DNA of 64,000 bases from Niebla homalea (taxonomy: Eukaryota; Ascomycota; Lecanoromycetes; Lecanorales; Ramalinaceae): assembly GCA_019925105.1 (NCBI GenBank), contig JAHGAU010000007.1, forward strand, positions 1,674,001 to 1,738,000. The letters are read 5' to 3'. A program made the translations under genes and the position numbers. The notes under the pieces were generated by a model. It saw nothing but the letters and a program-made list of their open reading frames with translations. It was not told where the DNA came from and did not search any database. Shown in pieces: positions 32,701 through 44,430 of the stretch (positions are counted from its first letter, which is position 1; every line of letters starts with the position of its first letter).

Positions 32701-34991
32701 TGCCACGCAACGGAACCACGATGGACCTACTAGTCCACAACGAATCAACCCAGCTCAGACGCAAAGACCATCTTATAACACTGGCAAATCCTATCGGTCT
32801 ACCCATTCTCGTTCGGATTCACTCCGGAAATTTGCGTCCTATCAAAGTGGTTTGAGGACTAGTGGGCCTGATCCCAGCCTAGGGAGAGCATTCGACGATG
32901 AAGCAGCCGAAGATGCAGCCGAACTTTCACAGCATCAACCTGGACCAATGCTTAGAAGGCGCCCAGGTGGCGATCTCCGCGCAAACCAGAATGTTCACGA
33001 TATGCAGCCCATTCCAAGGCCGGCGTCGACGGGATCGATCACCACATACACAGACTCGATGCATGACTCTGCCACCTTCCTCAGACGGGTGGCGCCCAAT
33101 GCAACCAACATACCTTCTTTCAGCCAAAGCACGATTCGATCTAGAGGTTCTACTCCTGTGCCTCGAAAGTCCCTTTCGCTTGTTCATTCGCATTCCTCCC
33201 GCAAGGACCTCCGTCGATCATTTGAACTTGCTGTGGCACAATTCGCGCAGATACCTGATGACGTCGCAGGAGACTACGAAGCAACCTTGCTGAAGCTGGA
33301 GGGAAAATTCAGGAAGAGTCCCATCGCTTCTTCCGAAGGTACCACGACTACAGATTTTTCAAAACCACACACCACGCCATCAACGACACCAAACTCCAGG
33401 GGTCACGCAAATGAAGGAAACGCCAAGGTGCACTCTCCCTCCGACTGCAGCCCACCCCTTGCCAATGGTCAGTACACCACAGTACAGCAAGTCGAGCCTA
33501 ACCAGACTGACCCAAATCTTTATCCTGCATCGGAGGCTTCCTGCAACTCGACGCCACTTGTGGTGAGAGGAGCCTCCAAGAAACCTGTGCAAGATGGCCA
33601 GCAGACAGTCTCGGATCAAACCAACATAACCCTTCCGAAGCCCTTGTTCAGTCCAAGTGATCCATATCGGCGTGAAGGATCGATCAACTCTGGCCGTACG
33701 TCTGACTTGGACAGCAGTACTCGGGTCCGAAGGGGTCGATATAGGTCGTCTGTTCCGACCATGACTACCGACTCCTTTCTCTTGGATGAGGACGAATTTC
33801 TGAGTGACCTTGATTCCGACCTGTCTGATGGAGAACTGGAGACAGATAGCCTTCTGGATGATGCTTATGGTTCTGCAGCTGCCCGGAGCATGCAGGCACC
33901 TTCGATTGCGAGATCCGTGCCCTCGAATGCCGCTTATGCACCTGGCTATCTCCCTTCGCCTCCAATGACTAAGGAAAACGCCATGGCTCTCTCTTCGGAA
34001 GCGCTGCGCATGCAAAACCAACGTAAACCCCCAACGCCTGAGCCATCACCACCAGTGTACAAAATTGGCGACAATTCGAAAGGTCGGACGCCCCGTCAGG
34101 TAGATGGCTCCGTTCTACAGCCTTTCGCGAACAAGATTCATCGAATCCCGACACGCCGGCACATGCCCTTTGTGCTTGCATTTGATGCCGAGATCCTTGC
34201 CCAACAATTCACATTGATCGAACGTGACGCGCTTAGTGAGATCAACTGGCAGGACCTCATCGATCTGAAGTGGCAACAGACGTCCCCTCCAGCATTGAAT
34301 TGGGTCGAATATCTCCGCTATCAAGAGCCCAATGGTATCGACCTCGTCACTGCTCGTTTCAATGTCGTCGTCAAATGGGCGATATCAGAGGTAGTTCTGA
34401 CGCAGAATGAAGAGGAGCGAGCCATGACACTGTTGAAGTACATTCACATTGCTCAGCACTGCAGGAGATACCGCAACTACGCAACGCTCCTACAACTCAC
34501 GCTGGCCTTGACATCGATTGACTGTACACGACTGACAAAGACATGGTCGCGTGTCCCTGAGGGTGAACGAGCGGCAATGAAGGAAATGGAATCTTTAGTC
34601 TCCCCACTCCGGAATTTCCACAATCTGCGGGTTGAGATGGAAGCTTCCAATCTGGAAGATGGATGCATTCCGGTTGTTGGTAGGTGTTTTTGGGTTTCTG
34701 TCGTGAGTAAGAAGGACGACGCTGACATTGGTTCCAGCTCTATTCCTTCATGATCTGACATACAATGCTCAAAAGCCTTCTGTCATTGCAAGCACACGTG
34801 ATGCTGAGCCCTTGATCAATTTCGAACGATACAGGACCACGGCAACCATTGTCAAATCCCTGCTTCGGCTAATCGACGCCAGTGCAAAATACAGCTTCAA
34901 AGCTGTCGAGGGGGCTCTGGAGCGATGTCTTTGGATGGCAAGTCTCAGCGATGATGGCATCAGAAACAAAAGCAAGGACATTGAGGCTTGA
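29791..34991 (+). CDS. LTE1: Ras-type guanine nucleotide exchange factor of the Lte1 family
   Basis: A 1686-aa protein with exons 29791-30155, 30238-34679 and 34738-34991; phases close exactly. A RasGEF N-terminal domain lies at about residues 325-460 (SIYDAISANLDD, FLDYDLISDFFLTVRAYLS, RHWILNYFPYDF). The catalytic RasGEF (CDC25-like) domain is at about 1425-1660 (AQQFTLIERDALSEINWQDL, IAQHCRRYRNYATLLQL, then LFLHDLTYNAQKP encoded across the last intron). Between them are ~950 residues of low-complexity Ser/Pro-rich sequence with acidic patches (LDEDEFLSDLDSDLSDGE), likely a regulated, phosphorylated region. In yeasts Lte1 acts in mitotic exit and polarity at the bud or cell cortex; in filamentous fungi the role is less clear. 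The gene symbol is by family assignment. The gene is complete, with a poly-Pro run just after the first intron. Confidence 0.9.
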
Positions 34992-35782
34992 GCTCATGAC
35001 ATTTCTTGTCCAACCTTTTGTGACGCCACGCTCCAGGCACTCTACCTTGATACTTCACAGTATTGCGAACCAACGATTACTACCACTACCCACAAGCTTC
35101 CAGTATCGGAATCGGCACCTACGCAATCAATCCCGCCAACGAATCTGTCTCAATCGAATGGGACAGCATCCTTACCGACGTCTTGTTTACCGGCGTCAGC
35201 AATGCCTTCACTATTAACGAATCGTCACGCCCTCTAATGAAAATATCGAATATTCTGGGCATATATTAGCGTCGTATTCCTTACTGCACTCTCTTCTTCT
35301 CTTATAAAACAATTGTAGGCTCATTTGCTTGGATGAACACCTGAGCACTGTTTCGGCGAGCTTGACGGCCTTCTTGGCGGCTGCCCTTGGCTTATACAAA
35401 AAATGCCACTTTCCTCCGCAAAGACCTGGTGCTGGGATGTTTGTCTTGGACATTGCACATCGCATTAAGGAGGAATTGGATAGGATGTGGCTATGATCAG
35501 CGGCAAGGGGGAGCATGTTCTTTTGCGGAGCATAGTTGTAAAGCGAGGAAAATCAATAAGACTTATTCAATCATAATGTGCCCCCTGTTGAAATATCTCA
35601 GTTGATCAGTCATCCTGCCGTATTGCATTGGCAGAAAGCTATTTCCAAAACTTGTCACGTGATAGGCACTAGAATTGCGAAATCGGCCCCTTGAATTCAA
35701 TCATCCACAATTATCCTTACGATATAACTCATAACCTTTTCCACCAAGACTTCCGCCAGACGCTCCCAAAATCCTCGACCCA
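34992..35782. other. Intergenic between LTE1 and allantoicase
   Basis: No supported gene. A 68-codon frame at 35063-35269 overlaps another equally open frame. The right part is the allantoicase promoter. Confidence 0.5.
35656..35665. promoter_or_regulatory. Possible E-box/GATA composite in allantoicase promoter
   Basis: CACGTG (35656-35661) overlaps TGATAG (35660-35665), which fits the HGATAR consensus bound by AreA/NIT2-type nitrogen regulators. It is about 120 bp upstream of the allantoicase ATG. Allantoin-pathway genes are commonly under nitrogen repression, so the site is plausible, but a single match is weak evidence. Confidence 0.3.
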
Positions 35783-37201
35783 ATGGACGGTGACCTCTCC
35801 GCCCTCCCCCCTTCCGCCGCCCTCCCACCCATCGCCTCCTCCTCCTCCGATCCCTCCACAAACACCCTCCCCCTATCCGCCCCCCCTCCCAGCAACGCCC
35901 CCACGCCCGCACCCCAACCCATCCCCCCGGCCTCCATCACCCCCACCCTGGCGAAGTACACCTCCCTGCTGTCCCCCCACCTGCACACGCGCATCCTGGC
36001 CCTCTCGGACGAATTCTTCGCCCCGGCCGCGAACCTCATCAACCCCCTCCCGCCCGTCCGGAAACCGGGCGTCTTCGTCGAGACGGGCGCGTGGTACGAC
36101 GGGTGGGAGACCCGCCGGCATAACCGTGATGAGTGCGATTGGGTCGTGCTGGCCTTGAGCAGTGGCGGCGGCGCCGGGGGGGGGAATATCAGGGCGAGGG
36201 TGCGGGCTGTGGAGGTGGATACGTTTGGTTTTGTGGGGAATCAGGGGGAGGGGGTTAGGGTGCTGGGGACCGCCGCCCCCGCGCGGGGGCGAGGTGGGGG
36301 GGAAGGGGAGGCGGAGGCGGAGGCGGATGGAGATGGGAGGGGGATGATAGAGGAGGGGTATGCCGGGTGGCGCGAGATCTTGCCGAAGTGTGCGTTGCAG
36401 GGGGGGACGCGGCATGCGTGGTTGATTAACGAAGACAGCGAGGGCGGAGGAGGAGGTGGTGGTGGTGGCAGAAAAGATGGGGCAGAGGCAGGCATGATCA
36501 CGCACGTGAAGTTGGAGATGTATCCCGACGGCGGGATCGCGCGGTTCCGGCTCTACGGGGATGTGGTGCCCGATTTCCCACCGGTCGCCTCCTTGTCTGC
36601 CCAGCAGCGGAACCGGGAAATCGAGCTGTCCGCGGCGTTGAACGGCGGGGTGGTGGTGGGGAGGAGCGATGAGCATTTCGGCCAGGCGTCGAATCTGCTG
36701 TTGCCGGGACGAGGGGTCGACATGGGGGATGGGTGGGAGACGAAGCGGAGTCGTGCGGTGGGGCATGAGGATTGGGTTGTTGTCAGGTTGGGGGCAAGGG
36801 GGAGGGTGCGGAGGTGTGTGGTTGATACGATGCATTTCCGGGGGAACTTCCCGAGGGAGGTGAGGGTTGAGGGCATCGATGCTGGGAGTGGTGACGAGGA
36901 TGGGCTTGAGGATTTGTCGCCTCGGCAGATGCAGGAGTCGGATCAGGGGCTAGAAGAGGGTGGGGATCAAGCGGGGACGGGGATGGCTGGGGAGGGAGGG
37001 TTTTTTGAAAGGGATGAGGGGACAAAGGCGATGGAGAATCACGAGGAGGAGTGGAGGGTTCTCGGGGCTGTGGAGCAGTGTGAGAAGGACAAGGAGCATG
37101 AAATTGTTTTTGATGAGGCGATGGTTTGTACGCATATGAAGATGGTGATTATACCCGACGGTGGCGTGAAGCGCTTCAGGGTGTTTGGGACCAGGGTGTG
37201 A
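35783..37201 (+). CDS. Allantoicase
   Basis: Allantoate amidinohydrolase (EC 3.5.3.4) of purine degradation; hydrolyses allantoate to ureidoglycolate and urea. It is 472 aa, intronless, with the two homologous allantoicase repeats. Repeat 1 (about 60-265) has LSDEFFAPAANLI, WYDGWETRRH, CDWVVLAL and VDTFGFVGNQ, closing with YPDGGIARFRLYGDV. Repeat 2 (about 285-472) has SDEHFGQASNLL, DGWETKRSR, EDWVVVRLG and VDTMHFRGNFP, closing with IPDGGVKRFRVFG. It is longer than the usual ~340-350 aa. The excess is a Ser/Pro/Ala-rich N-terminal extension of ~55 residues, a Gly-rich insert in repeat 1 and an acidic, Gly-rich insert of ~50 residues in repeat 2. The coding sequence is strikingly GC-rich. Conserved cores appear intact, so it is probably active. 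Confidence 0.93.
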   Translation: MDGDLSALPPSAALPPIASSSSDPSTNTLPLSAPPPSNAPTPAPQPIPPASITPTLAKYTSLLSPHLHTRILALSDEFFAPAANLINPLPPVRKPGVFVETGAWYDGWETRRHNRDECDWVVLALSSGGGAGGGNIRARVRAVEVDTFGFVGNQGEGVRVLGTAAPARGRGGGEGEAEAEADGDGRGMIEEGYAGWREILPKCALQGGTRHAWLINEDSEGGGGGGGGGRKDGAEAGMITHVKLEMYPDGGIARFRLYGDVVPDFPPVASLSAQQRNREIELSAALNGGVVVGRSDEHFGQASNLLLPGRGVDMGDGWETKRSRAVGHEDWVVVRLGARGRVRRCVVDTMHFRGNFPREVRVEGIDAGSGDEDGLEDLSPRQMQESDQGLEEGGDQAGTGMAGEGGFFERDEGTKAMENHEEEWRVLGAVEQCEKDKEHEIVFDEAMVCTHMKMVIIPDGGVKRFRVFGTRV

Positions 37202-37360
37202 GATGACTTATATGAGACATTATTATCTGAACATACTCCAATTTCAAACTAAACAGCATGAAGCCAATCAATGTGAGATCGAATAGGAATCAATTGATGC
37301 TGCCCATTTCAACGCTGGACCGGTATGAAAAGGCTCAAAACGGAAACCAGGATCTCCAGC

Positions 37361-37428
37361 GTCGGATTGGGCACCGCTATTAATCGATTCTTAATCGATT
37401 CAGCATCGATTATCCTGCCCAATCCGAC
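37361..37428. repeat. Inverted repeat between convergent genes
   Basis: Perfect 13-bp arms gtcggattgggca (37361-37373) and tgcccaatccgac (37416-37428) enclose a 42-bp A/T-rich loop with three atcgat palindromes. A third, diverged copy of the arm (tcggattggga) is at about 37479-37489, again followed by caattaac and atcgattaat. It sits between the 3' ends of allantoicase and the ferric reductase and may act as a transcription boundary or be a relic of a small hairpin element. Confidence 0.85.
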
Positions 37429-37673
37429 AGCGAAGGATGAAGAAACACCCAAGTAGGCGAAACCTCGATCGTCTAGCTTCGGATTGGGAAGTAGAATAAT
37501 CAATTAACAATCGATTAATAACCAGCTCCCCTTCCACTCTGGGCCTGCCCATGTCCGAAGTAAAGCACAAGCTCATCTATTACAAATAAGCGAAAGTTCT
37601 TATTCGGGGAGTCTATTGGCAGAGTCAGGGATGCCCACTCGTCGAAAACGGATATCAGTGTCCTATAAAGGCG

Positions 37674-39657
37674 TCACCAGCCGAAGCTTTCCGTATACAA
37701 GGCCAACTGCTCCAATTCTCCCTTCATCACTCTGGCTTGAGTTTTGGCGCATGCATTCGATAGATCGACCTTGAGGCTTGTCGGTCCACAACCTAGAACA
37801 TCTTAAGTGAGTCTTCGATCCCCAAAAAGGTCTTTCTTATCAGAGCGGCTCACCAATGACTGCTGTGCTGCCTGGCTGAAGCTTCTCCATGATGGAGCTC
37901 ATCTGCGGCCGACCAGGCACGAGTTGACTTTGAGGTGTTGGCGGCTCGACCTTCTCTACATTGCTACCATGGCTGATTGAGCCCCCTTTTTCCAGATCGC
38001 TGGCCTCAGAGCCGATCAGCGCTTCACTATTGCCAGCCTTGGACGTGTTCTCAGAGGTGCAATGGATCTCGATCGTCAGGAATCCCTGCGGCGCTGCCTG
38101 TGAGAGCAGCTGTAGATACTCATCGACCCACTTGATATGGCTGGCATGGCGTACTGCCCAGACGAGCTTGAGCGAAGAGATTCGTAGAACCTGGTCTCCA
38201 GAGGCCTTGTGGTTTGTGATATGCTGCATCCACGGCAAACAAGCCGTGATGCCAATGCCTCCTGCAACCAATACGACATGATCGTACAGGCTTTCCAGCT
38301 TTGCACTAATACCCCCGTAAGGACCGTCAAGCCATACACTTGTGGTATCGATTGCTCTTCGTTCCGTGGTAGAGCGTAATCGCTTCGTGAAGCCATCCCG
38401 AGATCTGACGAAAAAGGACAAAGTTGACGCGCCGGGTGCCTTAGCAGCCGAATCTCTCCCGACGTGTTTCCAGGCCATGGTGAACGGGTGACTGTCCAGC
38501 GCCGAGACCTCAGGGAATCTCAAAAAGAAGTGCTGTGCCGGACGGGTGTGAAGATCCTCTGGCAACAGGACTTCGAGCTTTGTAACATCGCCATGCAACA
38601 AGGATATCTGCGCTGCAAAGCCTTGCAACCAATTGGGCTGTCGGATGTTGATTGCTCTTTGATACCAAAAGGACCGGACCACTATGCTGAAGAGCCAGAT
38701 AGCGATTGTAACCCAAAGATACGTCCACGAGTCACCTTCCAAACCAGCATGCCAGAACATGAGCCCGACGTAGGCAATGCCGAGGAGAAAGTGCGTATAG
38801 TAAAAGGTTTCGTAAAATCGGTGTCGGACCCAGGGAATCGATAGCACAACAATGCCGAACAGCATGGCCAATGGTGGGACGCCTGTGTACTATGGTATCT
38901 CAAAGTCAGCTCGAGGAATGTAGGAAGTCCGCGCTTTACTTACCTCGAAGCCTCCCGGTTTGTAGAATTGCTTGTGAAGCGCAGCATATCCTCCATCTCT
39001 CAGCGGAGCAACGATGAATGGAATAGTATGCACAACGCTCAGGCCCAAACAAATGCGACTAATCCAACGATGAAACACATTGAGTTTCTCATAACCAATG
39101 CCAGTAAGCATTGTGACCAGGTTGAATTTGCCCGACAATGCAATGATCCATGGTGTCAGAGCAATGGCCATGAGCCCGGTGCGTATTGCCAGTGGCGGAG
39201 AACCGTAGCCTCGATGCTGCCTGTAGTACGGTCGGACAGCGAAGGATAAGACGAGGCAATACAGGGTGAACAAGACAATGAGTAGGGCGATGCCGGCGTT
39301 GGGCATTCCTAGTCTGTCTGAGAGTGTACCCGGGATCCTGCGGTAGCTAGTGTATCGCACCATGGCCTGGATCTTGCGAAACACACTGCCCACGACCGTC
39401 GGTGACGAGGCTTTGACATCTCTTCTCTCATGCCACATTCGATAACCATAGGCCAGGACAAAGATGCCTAAGAGAGCAACACAGTACCATGAGACATAGT
39501 GACCGTAATCGAACTGAAGATTATATGACACCTTTTTCTGAGATAGCTGATGGGCGTCATAGAAAGCTTGACAAGTATCGCCGGCTTTCACACAGGCGGG
39601 GTCATTGATCGAAGCGTTGGTGAGGGACGGATCAAAATCTGGCATGGACATAGACAT
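37674..39657 (-). CDS. Ferric reductase (FRE/NOX-type transmembrane flavocytochrome)
   Basis: A plasma-membrane or vacuolar metalloreductase of the Fre family: it moves electrons from NADPH through FAD and two hemes to extracytosolic iron or copper. Exons are 39657-38944, 38889-37854 and 37792-37674, phases closing to 622 aa. Several membrane segments (residues ~50-300) carry the paired heme histidines (FHRWISRICLGLSVVH and YYTHFLLGIAYVGLMFWH). The FAD-binding region (HPFTMAW) and NAD-binding region (LVAGGIGITACLPWM) follow. The short last exon supplies VIGCGPTSL and the typical C-terminal ESFGW. Introns are 54 and 61 bp. An insertion of Ser/Gly/Glu-rich residues lies inside the NAD domain, as is common in fungal Fre proteins. 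No obvious signal peptide is present, but the N-terminus has two Cys before the first membrane segment. Confidence 0.93.
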
Positions 39658-40156
39658 GATGATTCAATTGACGATCTGAACAATTCTTGCTTTTTCCAAT
39701 TGGCCCCTGGAATGGAGAGACACGCTGACAGCGCGACAATCTTGGAGATTGAGGTGTCACTTGCTTTAAAGGCGTGTGGATGGGACTCTTTTGATCTTTC
39801 TGGCCGGCGTCGGCCGCCACTGCGCACTATTACAACAGCTTAATCATAATGCCTAAAACACGACGGTCTAAAGGCTGGCGATGAGTGTCCAGATGAGCAT
39901 GAGATGCAGTAGCCCCGATCGGATTAAGACGCCGGACGCTCTGTTTTGTCAAAGCAGAAGGCGGTGGAGAAACGTGCTCAAACGTGCGCAACTAGCGCGA
40001 GGCGAGTGTTCGCCCAGTCTGTTACATTTCCTTGGTATTTGAGAGGAAAATCATGATCGATTTTCTATATTGACAGGCTGGATCAACATTGCAGGAAGAC
40101 TCTGGTGATAGTGGTCTCTCGGCCGAAAATATTGGAACATCGGGATGTAAGTTTTG
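39658..40156. other. Ferric reductase promoter region
   Basis: About 500 bp, no gene. I looked for the iron-repressor GATA motif ATCWGATAA and did not find a convincing copy. Confidence 0.5.
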
Positions 40157-42806
40157 TCAGGATCCATGAGTAATAGTGTCACTGGTCCGGAGCCTTCTCC
40201 TCAGGCGGTGTCGCTGCGGTTCAAGGCAGGTGACACCCCTGTAAAGGCACGTCTGGCATATATTAAAGTCCCCTTGGTAGCAGCCATCACAGTGATGGTA
40301 CAGGCCTGTAATCAGCGTACCGCACTCGTAGCAGCAGACATGGATATCTGTGGTATCAGCACATGACAAGGCATATTCAGCAATCCTGTCTCGAGCATTG
40401 CGTCTGAGCCAGCCTTCATCTGTGATCAAGTTCTGCCCTAAGATCTTCGCTATTTGGCAAGCCGACGGTCTTTCCTTGGGGCTCGTAAAGCGGCATGCGC
40501 GTATCAGCTCATTGAATATTGGGGGTATCTCTTTACTGCCGCAGTATGGGAGCTCAACGGGATTTGCATGTGCTTCTTGACAACCATGGTGCGGAAACTT
40601 GGTACAAGCATTCATGGAGCAGAGCATTCCTCGGTATTTGTATTTCTGCTGAATAAGAAGCCATAAGACGTAGCCCAACTGAAAGACGTCGGTCCGGAAG
40701 TTGAAAGCCTTATTCGGATGCTTAGTCGAGGTCTGCCTCAGCTCCGGACGCATAATTCCCTTAGAGTTCACTAGGTGTCGAGGAGACGCCTGAAGTCGTG
40801 TGAGCACAACCCTTCCGTCCTCTCGTACGCCAAATAGAGTGATATCAAGCACACCAATGACCGTATTCTGGCGGTGGAGGTCAGCAACGATGCCGACAAT
40901 CTGGACTGCTCAGGCTTGCCGCAGCTGCCACGGTATCGCTTCGGGCTTATTGTTGAGTGTGGCGAAAAGCTTTGTCAAGCAAAAGACCGCCGGAAACTCG
41001 GACAAGTATCCCTTCAGACATTGCCTCGTATCGTCTAAGACGACGCCCCCGAACTCGGCAACGCCTCTATAGCTTCGCAAGCAATACAATCTTTTCATCT
41101 CATCAAGAAATGCGAGAAAGCCATTCTCACCATCCTTCCCGGCAGTCGCGAACGGCACCTTTTTTTCAGCATATCTACTTGAACCAACCCATACGTTGAA
41201 AATGGAGGAAGCAATACGCGAGCGAACCACGACATCAGACTCCAACACAATTTTGCACCCAAGATCTTAAAGGTCTTGTATAGTCTGATCTTGAGTCTTG
41301 TTCTCGAGCTCAGTACTACCACTCAATTGTTCGATCCTTAACGATCCAGGAACATAACTTGCGCTGATGTTTCCTCTCAACGTGACTGAGAATGCGGTCA
41401 CAGAAGCAAAGTGTTTGATGCGTGAGATCAATTTGATTAATTGTGTCTTGACTGGTCTTGAAAGTAGCTTCCGAGTGCACTCATTGTTGTCCGGTATTGT
41501 GAAATTAGTATTAACTGGGGTCTCTTGGTCACATCGCGAGAAGGCCTTCACGATCACTCTGTGCCATCGTGAAGGTGTCTCGGCGTAAGCTAGAAAGTAC
41601 TTTGTACTCCGAGAAGCTCCGTTTATTTGTTGTATTGCATAGACGAACAATTGCCGTGAGAACTGATCGTCAGTGGCGTACCGATGTGGGCACCTCGAAC
41701 TGGAAGATTCGAAATAGTATTCTGGCGAGCTCGACATTTTTTCTCGTCCACGTACCTTCGAGGACTGGGACTCATCTACGAATGATCGGGTCACGGTGTC
41801 GAGAGATCTTTGGATAGTGTACACGTTGTCAACCTCGGCCACATCGAATAGGATTGACGGATCCATCTGGGAGTCTTTCGAAGCTGGGGCATGATCTGAA
41901 ATTCTGAACGTCTGTGAAGCAGTGAGGCTGGTTTTCAGTCCGACTGCTGAGGCAAGCTGCTGTATTTGCTTGTGCTGTTCACCTATCGCTCGACAGATAT
42001 GGGCGAGCTGGAATTGGCAAGAGATGCCATCTGACATGATATGCCGTCTTGAATCGCACATAAAAGCTGCCATGGGATCAGGAGATTCATGGGGTTCCGC
42101 CTTGCGCTCCTCACAGATGCTCCTATTTATTGGTGCATCTTGCACAGAGGTACGAGCTGTCCAGCCCCGCGAGGTTATCTGGAAACTCCCGTCGGCTGTT
42201 CAGTGGAGCCATCTCGATTCAAAGTTTCAAAGCAGCAGTGCCCTTTTTGAATGGAGGCTGTTTCGCTCTTTGCGAGCAGCCGTACATCACAAAGCCTGCA
42301 AATTTTGATCAGGGTGAACCTGCTAGAAATGGAGGTCCAGCTTACGTGGATATGGCCGTCAACGCAAGATGTATAGTCGCTGTCATCGCTCCTAGAGAGA
42401 CATGCAAATCTTTTACCTCGCTCTTCTCAAACAGAGCCCACTTGATACTTGAGGCGCAGACATGTATCACTCTGTCACCGTCGAGCCTGGGATAAGGCAA
42501 CCGCTCCAGCTTCACCATGATTCTACCCATTACGTATTGGCAATTTTCGAGGGGGTTTCTTAGATTGGCGACCATCTCCATAAGACTGTCATCTCTGCTG
42601 ACCAAGGAGCGTATCTATTTATCCTTGAGGAAGGTGCGCAAAGTAGAAACCAAGGGATAAAGCGCCTGGACGTCGCGCGCAACCATTCTGGTATCTTCGG
42701 ACGCATCTCTGATATTGTTAACGAGTTCACGGATGGCCTTCGACGACTGTAATACCACAGCGGCTATATTGACGGTTGCCACTATGATACTGAGTGGATC
42801 CGTCAT
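40157..42806 (-). pseudogene. STAND-like N-terminal domain + pseudokinase + ZZ finger gene with three in-frame stops
   Basis: One long minus-strand reading frame is interrupted only by stop codons. The N-terminus (MTDPLSIIVATVNIAAVVLQ) is the helical domain found at the start of many fungal STAND/HET-type proteins. After a probable intron beginning at 42345 (donor GTAAGC; acceptor uncertain, possibly ~42186) come a linker and a kinase-like region. That region has a hinge-like EFPAVFCLTKLF and ADLHRQNTVIGVLDITLFG, with no HRD aspartate and no DFG, so it is a pseudokinase. The C-terminus is a ZZ zinc finger (CCYECGTLITG.YHHCDGC). Stops are TAG 42615-42617, TAA 41267-41269 and TGA 40910-40912; the last stands where a Trp or Arg codon is expected. 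No frameshift is needed apart from the intron. The gene is therefore dead or translated only by readthrough. Confidence 0.65.
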
Positions 42807-44430
42807 GGTGAGACGACGTGATCAGGACGGGATATGATGGTATGAAACCCTCGAATGTATACAAGGTACTCAATCCTGAAACGACTCGAGATTCTTTTCA
42901 GACCTCACGGGACTTGGCTTTTACGCCGCATGTTTCAGCTCTACTTTCTCTGCAGCCCTGTCGTTGTTGCTTCACTGGGCCGACATCAACCTCATTGGTC
43001 ACTTCATTCTTTTGAGCCAGTTGGCTCTCTCGCTTTGCCACTATCAACACCTGCATTATCACCTGCATCCGAGCACGGAAGAGGCATGGCTATCCAATCG
43101 AATCGTTACTGGCAGAGACGATCTGCAGAACGACTTTGTGAGGACATCCCATCATCCCAACACTTCTCTAGGAGAGAGCCTCAGAGTGGAGTTCAGCCTC
43201 AGCGGTCGGGCATTTTGACAGATCGTGTAGTGCTTGCGCTAGCCCTGTTCTGAGGCGACCTTCCTATTGCAATGAGTTCTTGCGAGACTTGGACCAATGA
43301 CAGGGTAGTGCCTACCTGCCAGAAATGCAGGGCCTGTCAAGACAAGAATTTGGATTTGGGAGATGGCTCTGAGTCGTTCGGCATACGTCGACCATGTCGA
43401 AAAGGTTATATTGTGCGTAGCAGCAGCAATCATCTGGCCAATCTTTGGAGCTAGGCAACTGCGGCACCTTACATTGCTGATGACAAATGGAGGTGGCAGC
43501 AATGGCATTGATTGCATGTATACGTCCGGCTGGCAGGCAGTGACAGACCCTTACCCCCAGATTATATTATTCACGTTCGATGATGGAATATTTGAATGAT
43601 CGAACAATGCAACTTCTAACACACTTTGGTAAGATCCGTACGTAAATAATCCTGGTCCGATACCGTCACACGCATGAGTAGATGAGTGTGCATGACATTG
43701 CGTATGATCTATGAAAGAAGACAAAAGGTGTCTGCAGGAAACATCTCTGTGTACTCAGATGTACAGCGACGTGATGATATGTACAAGTGTCATATGAGTG
43801 TCTTGGCAATGCGCGCATGAGGCATCAACACTACTCGATGCCTGTACAACCTAGGCTGACAGATACAGATTAGAGAAGGGAATAGAGATGACGCACCCCT
43901 GATCCTCACCGTTGTCATAACTCTCAAGATTCGTGATTGGAGAAATGTTCTCCTTGAGAGTCAGCCGCGGTTGACGCGCAGCGACTGGGTCCTGTTAGTA
44001 GCATGATAATGAGATCTCCACTTGGGGAATCTGAAATTCCGTCTCACGAAATTATGATTGGACCTGGCTGTCCCGCTGAGCCGCTCTTCTGGACCTCATC
44101 TGCACATTCTGGTGCCAAGATTAGACATCAAGGTTTTCTATTTTTGGCGAGTGGTCAGTGATGCCATGGTGAACATCTCCTCCAAAAATTTCATGTAGAG
44201 GCTTGACCAGAATTCCACTTCTTGGGCCCGTAGGGCACAGACAACCCTGGCAGACAAGTGGATAAGTATATAATAGTCAAGGTAGGCCTGGCAAGAAGGA
44301 TTGTTGTATACTCCCGGAACATCCCAGCGCTTTTAGGTTTCGAGGGAATTTAATCTATTTTCTTAAGCTGCAAGCCTTTCAATCCTCCTCCACCTAATTA
44401 ACACCATCCATCACATCCCAACAATCCAAA
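42807..44430. other. Intergenic stretch without supported gene
   Basis: 1.6 kb. Overlapping frames at 42855-43253 (two different frames, 132 and 84 codons) show no recognisable domain. The right ~100 bases are C/T-rich, like a promoter or 5' leader. Confidence 0.45.

Noticed and set aside
33380..34021. 213-codon minus-strand frame
   Set aside because: Antisense to the long LTE1 exon.
35873..36835. 320-codon minus-strand Pro-rich frame
   Set aside because: Antisense to allantoicase; its openness comes from the extreme GC content.
43480..43599. LFTFDDG resembling a polysaccharide-deacetylase motif
   Set aside because: Only a few residues match, with no surrounding family sequence.
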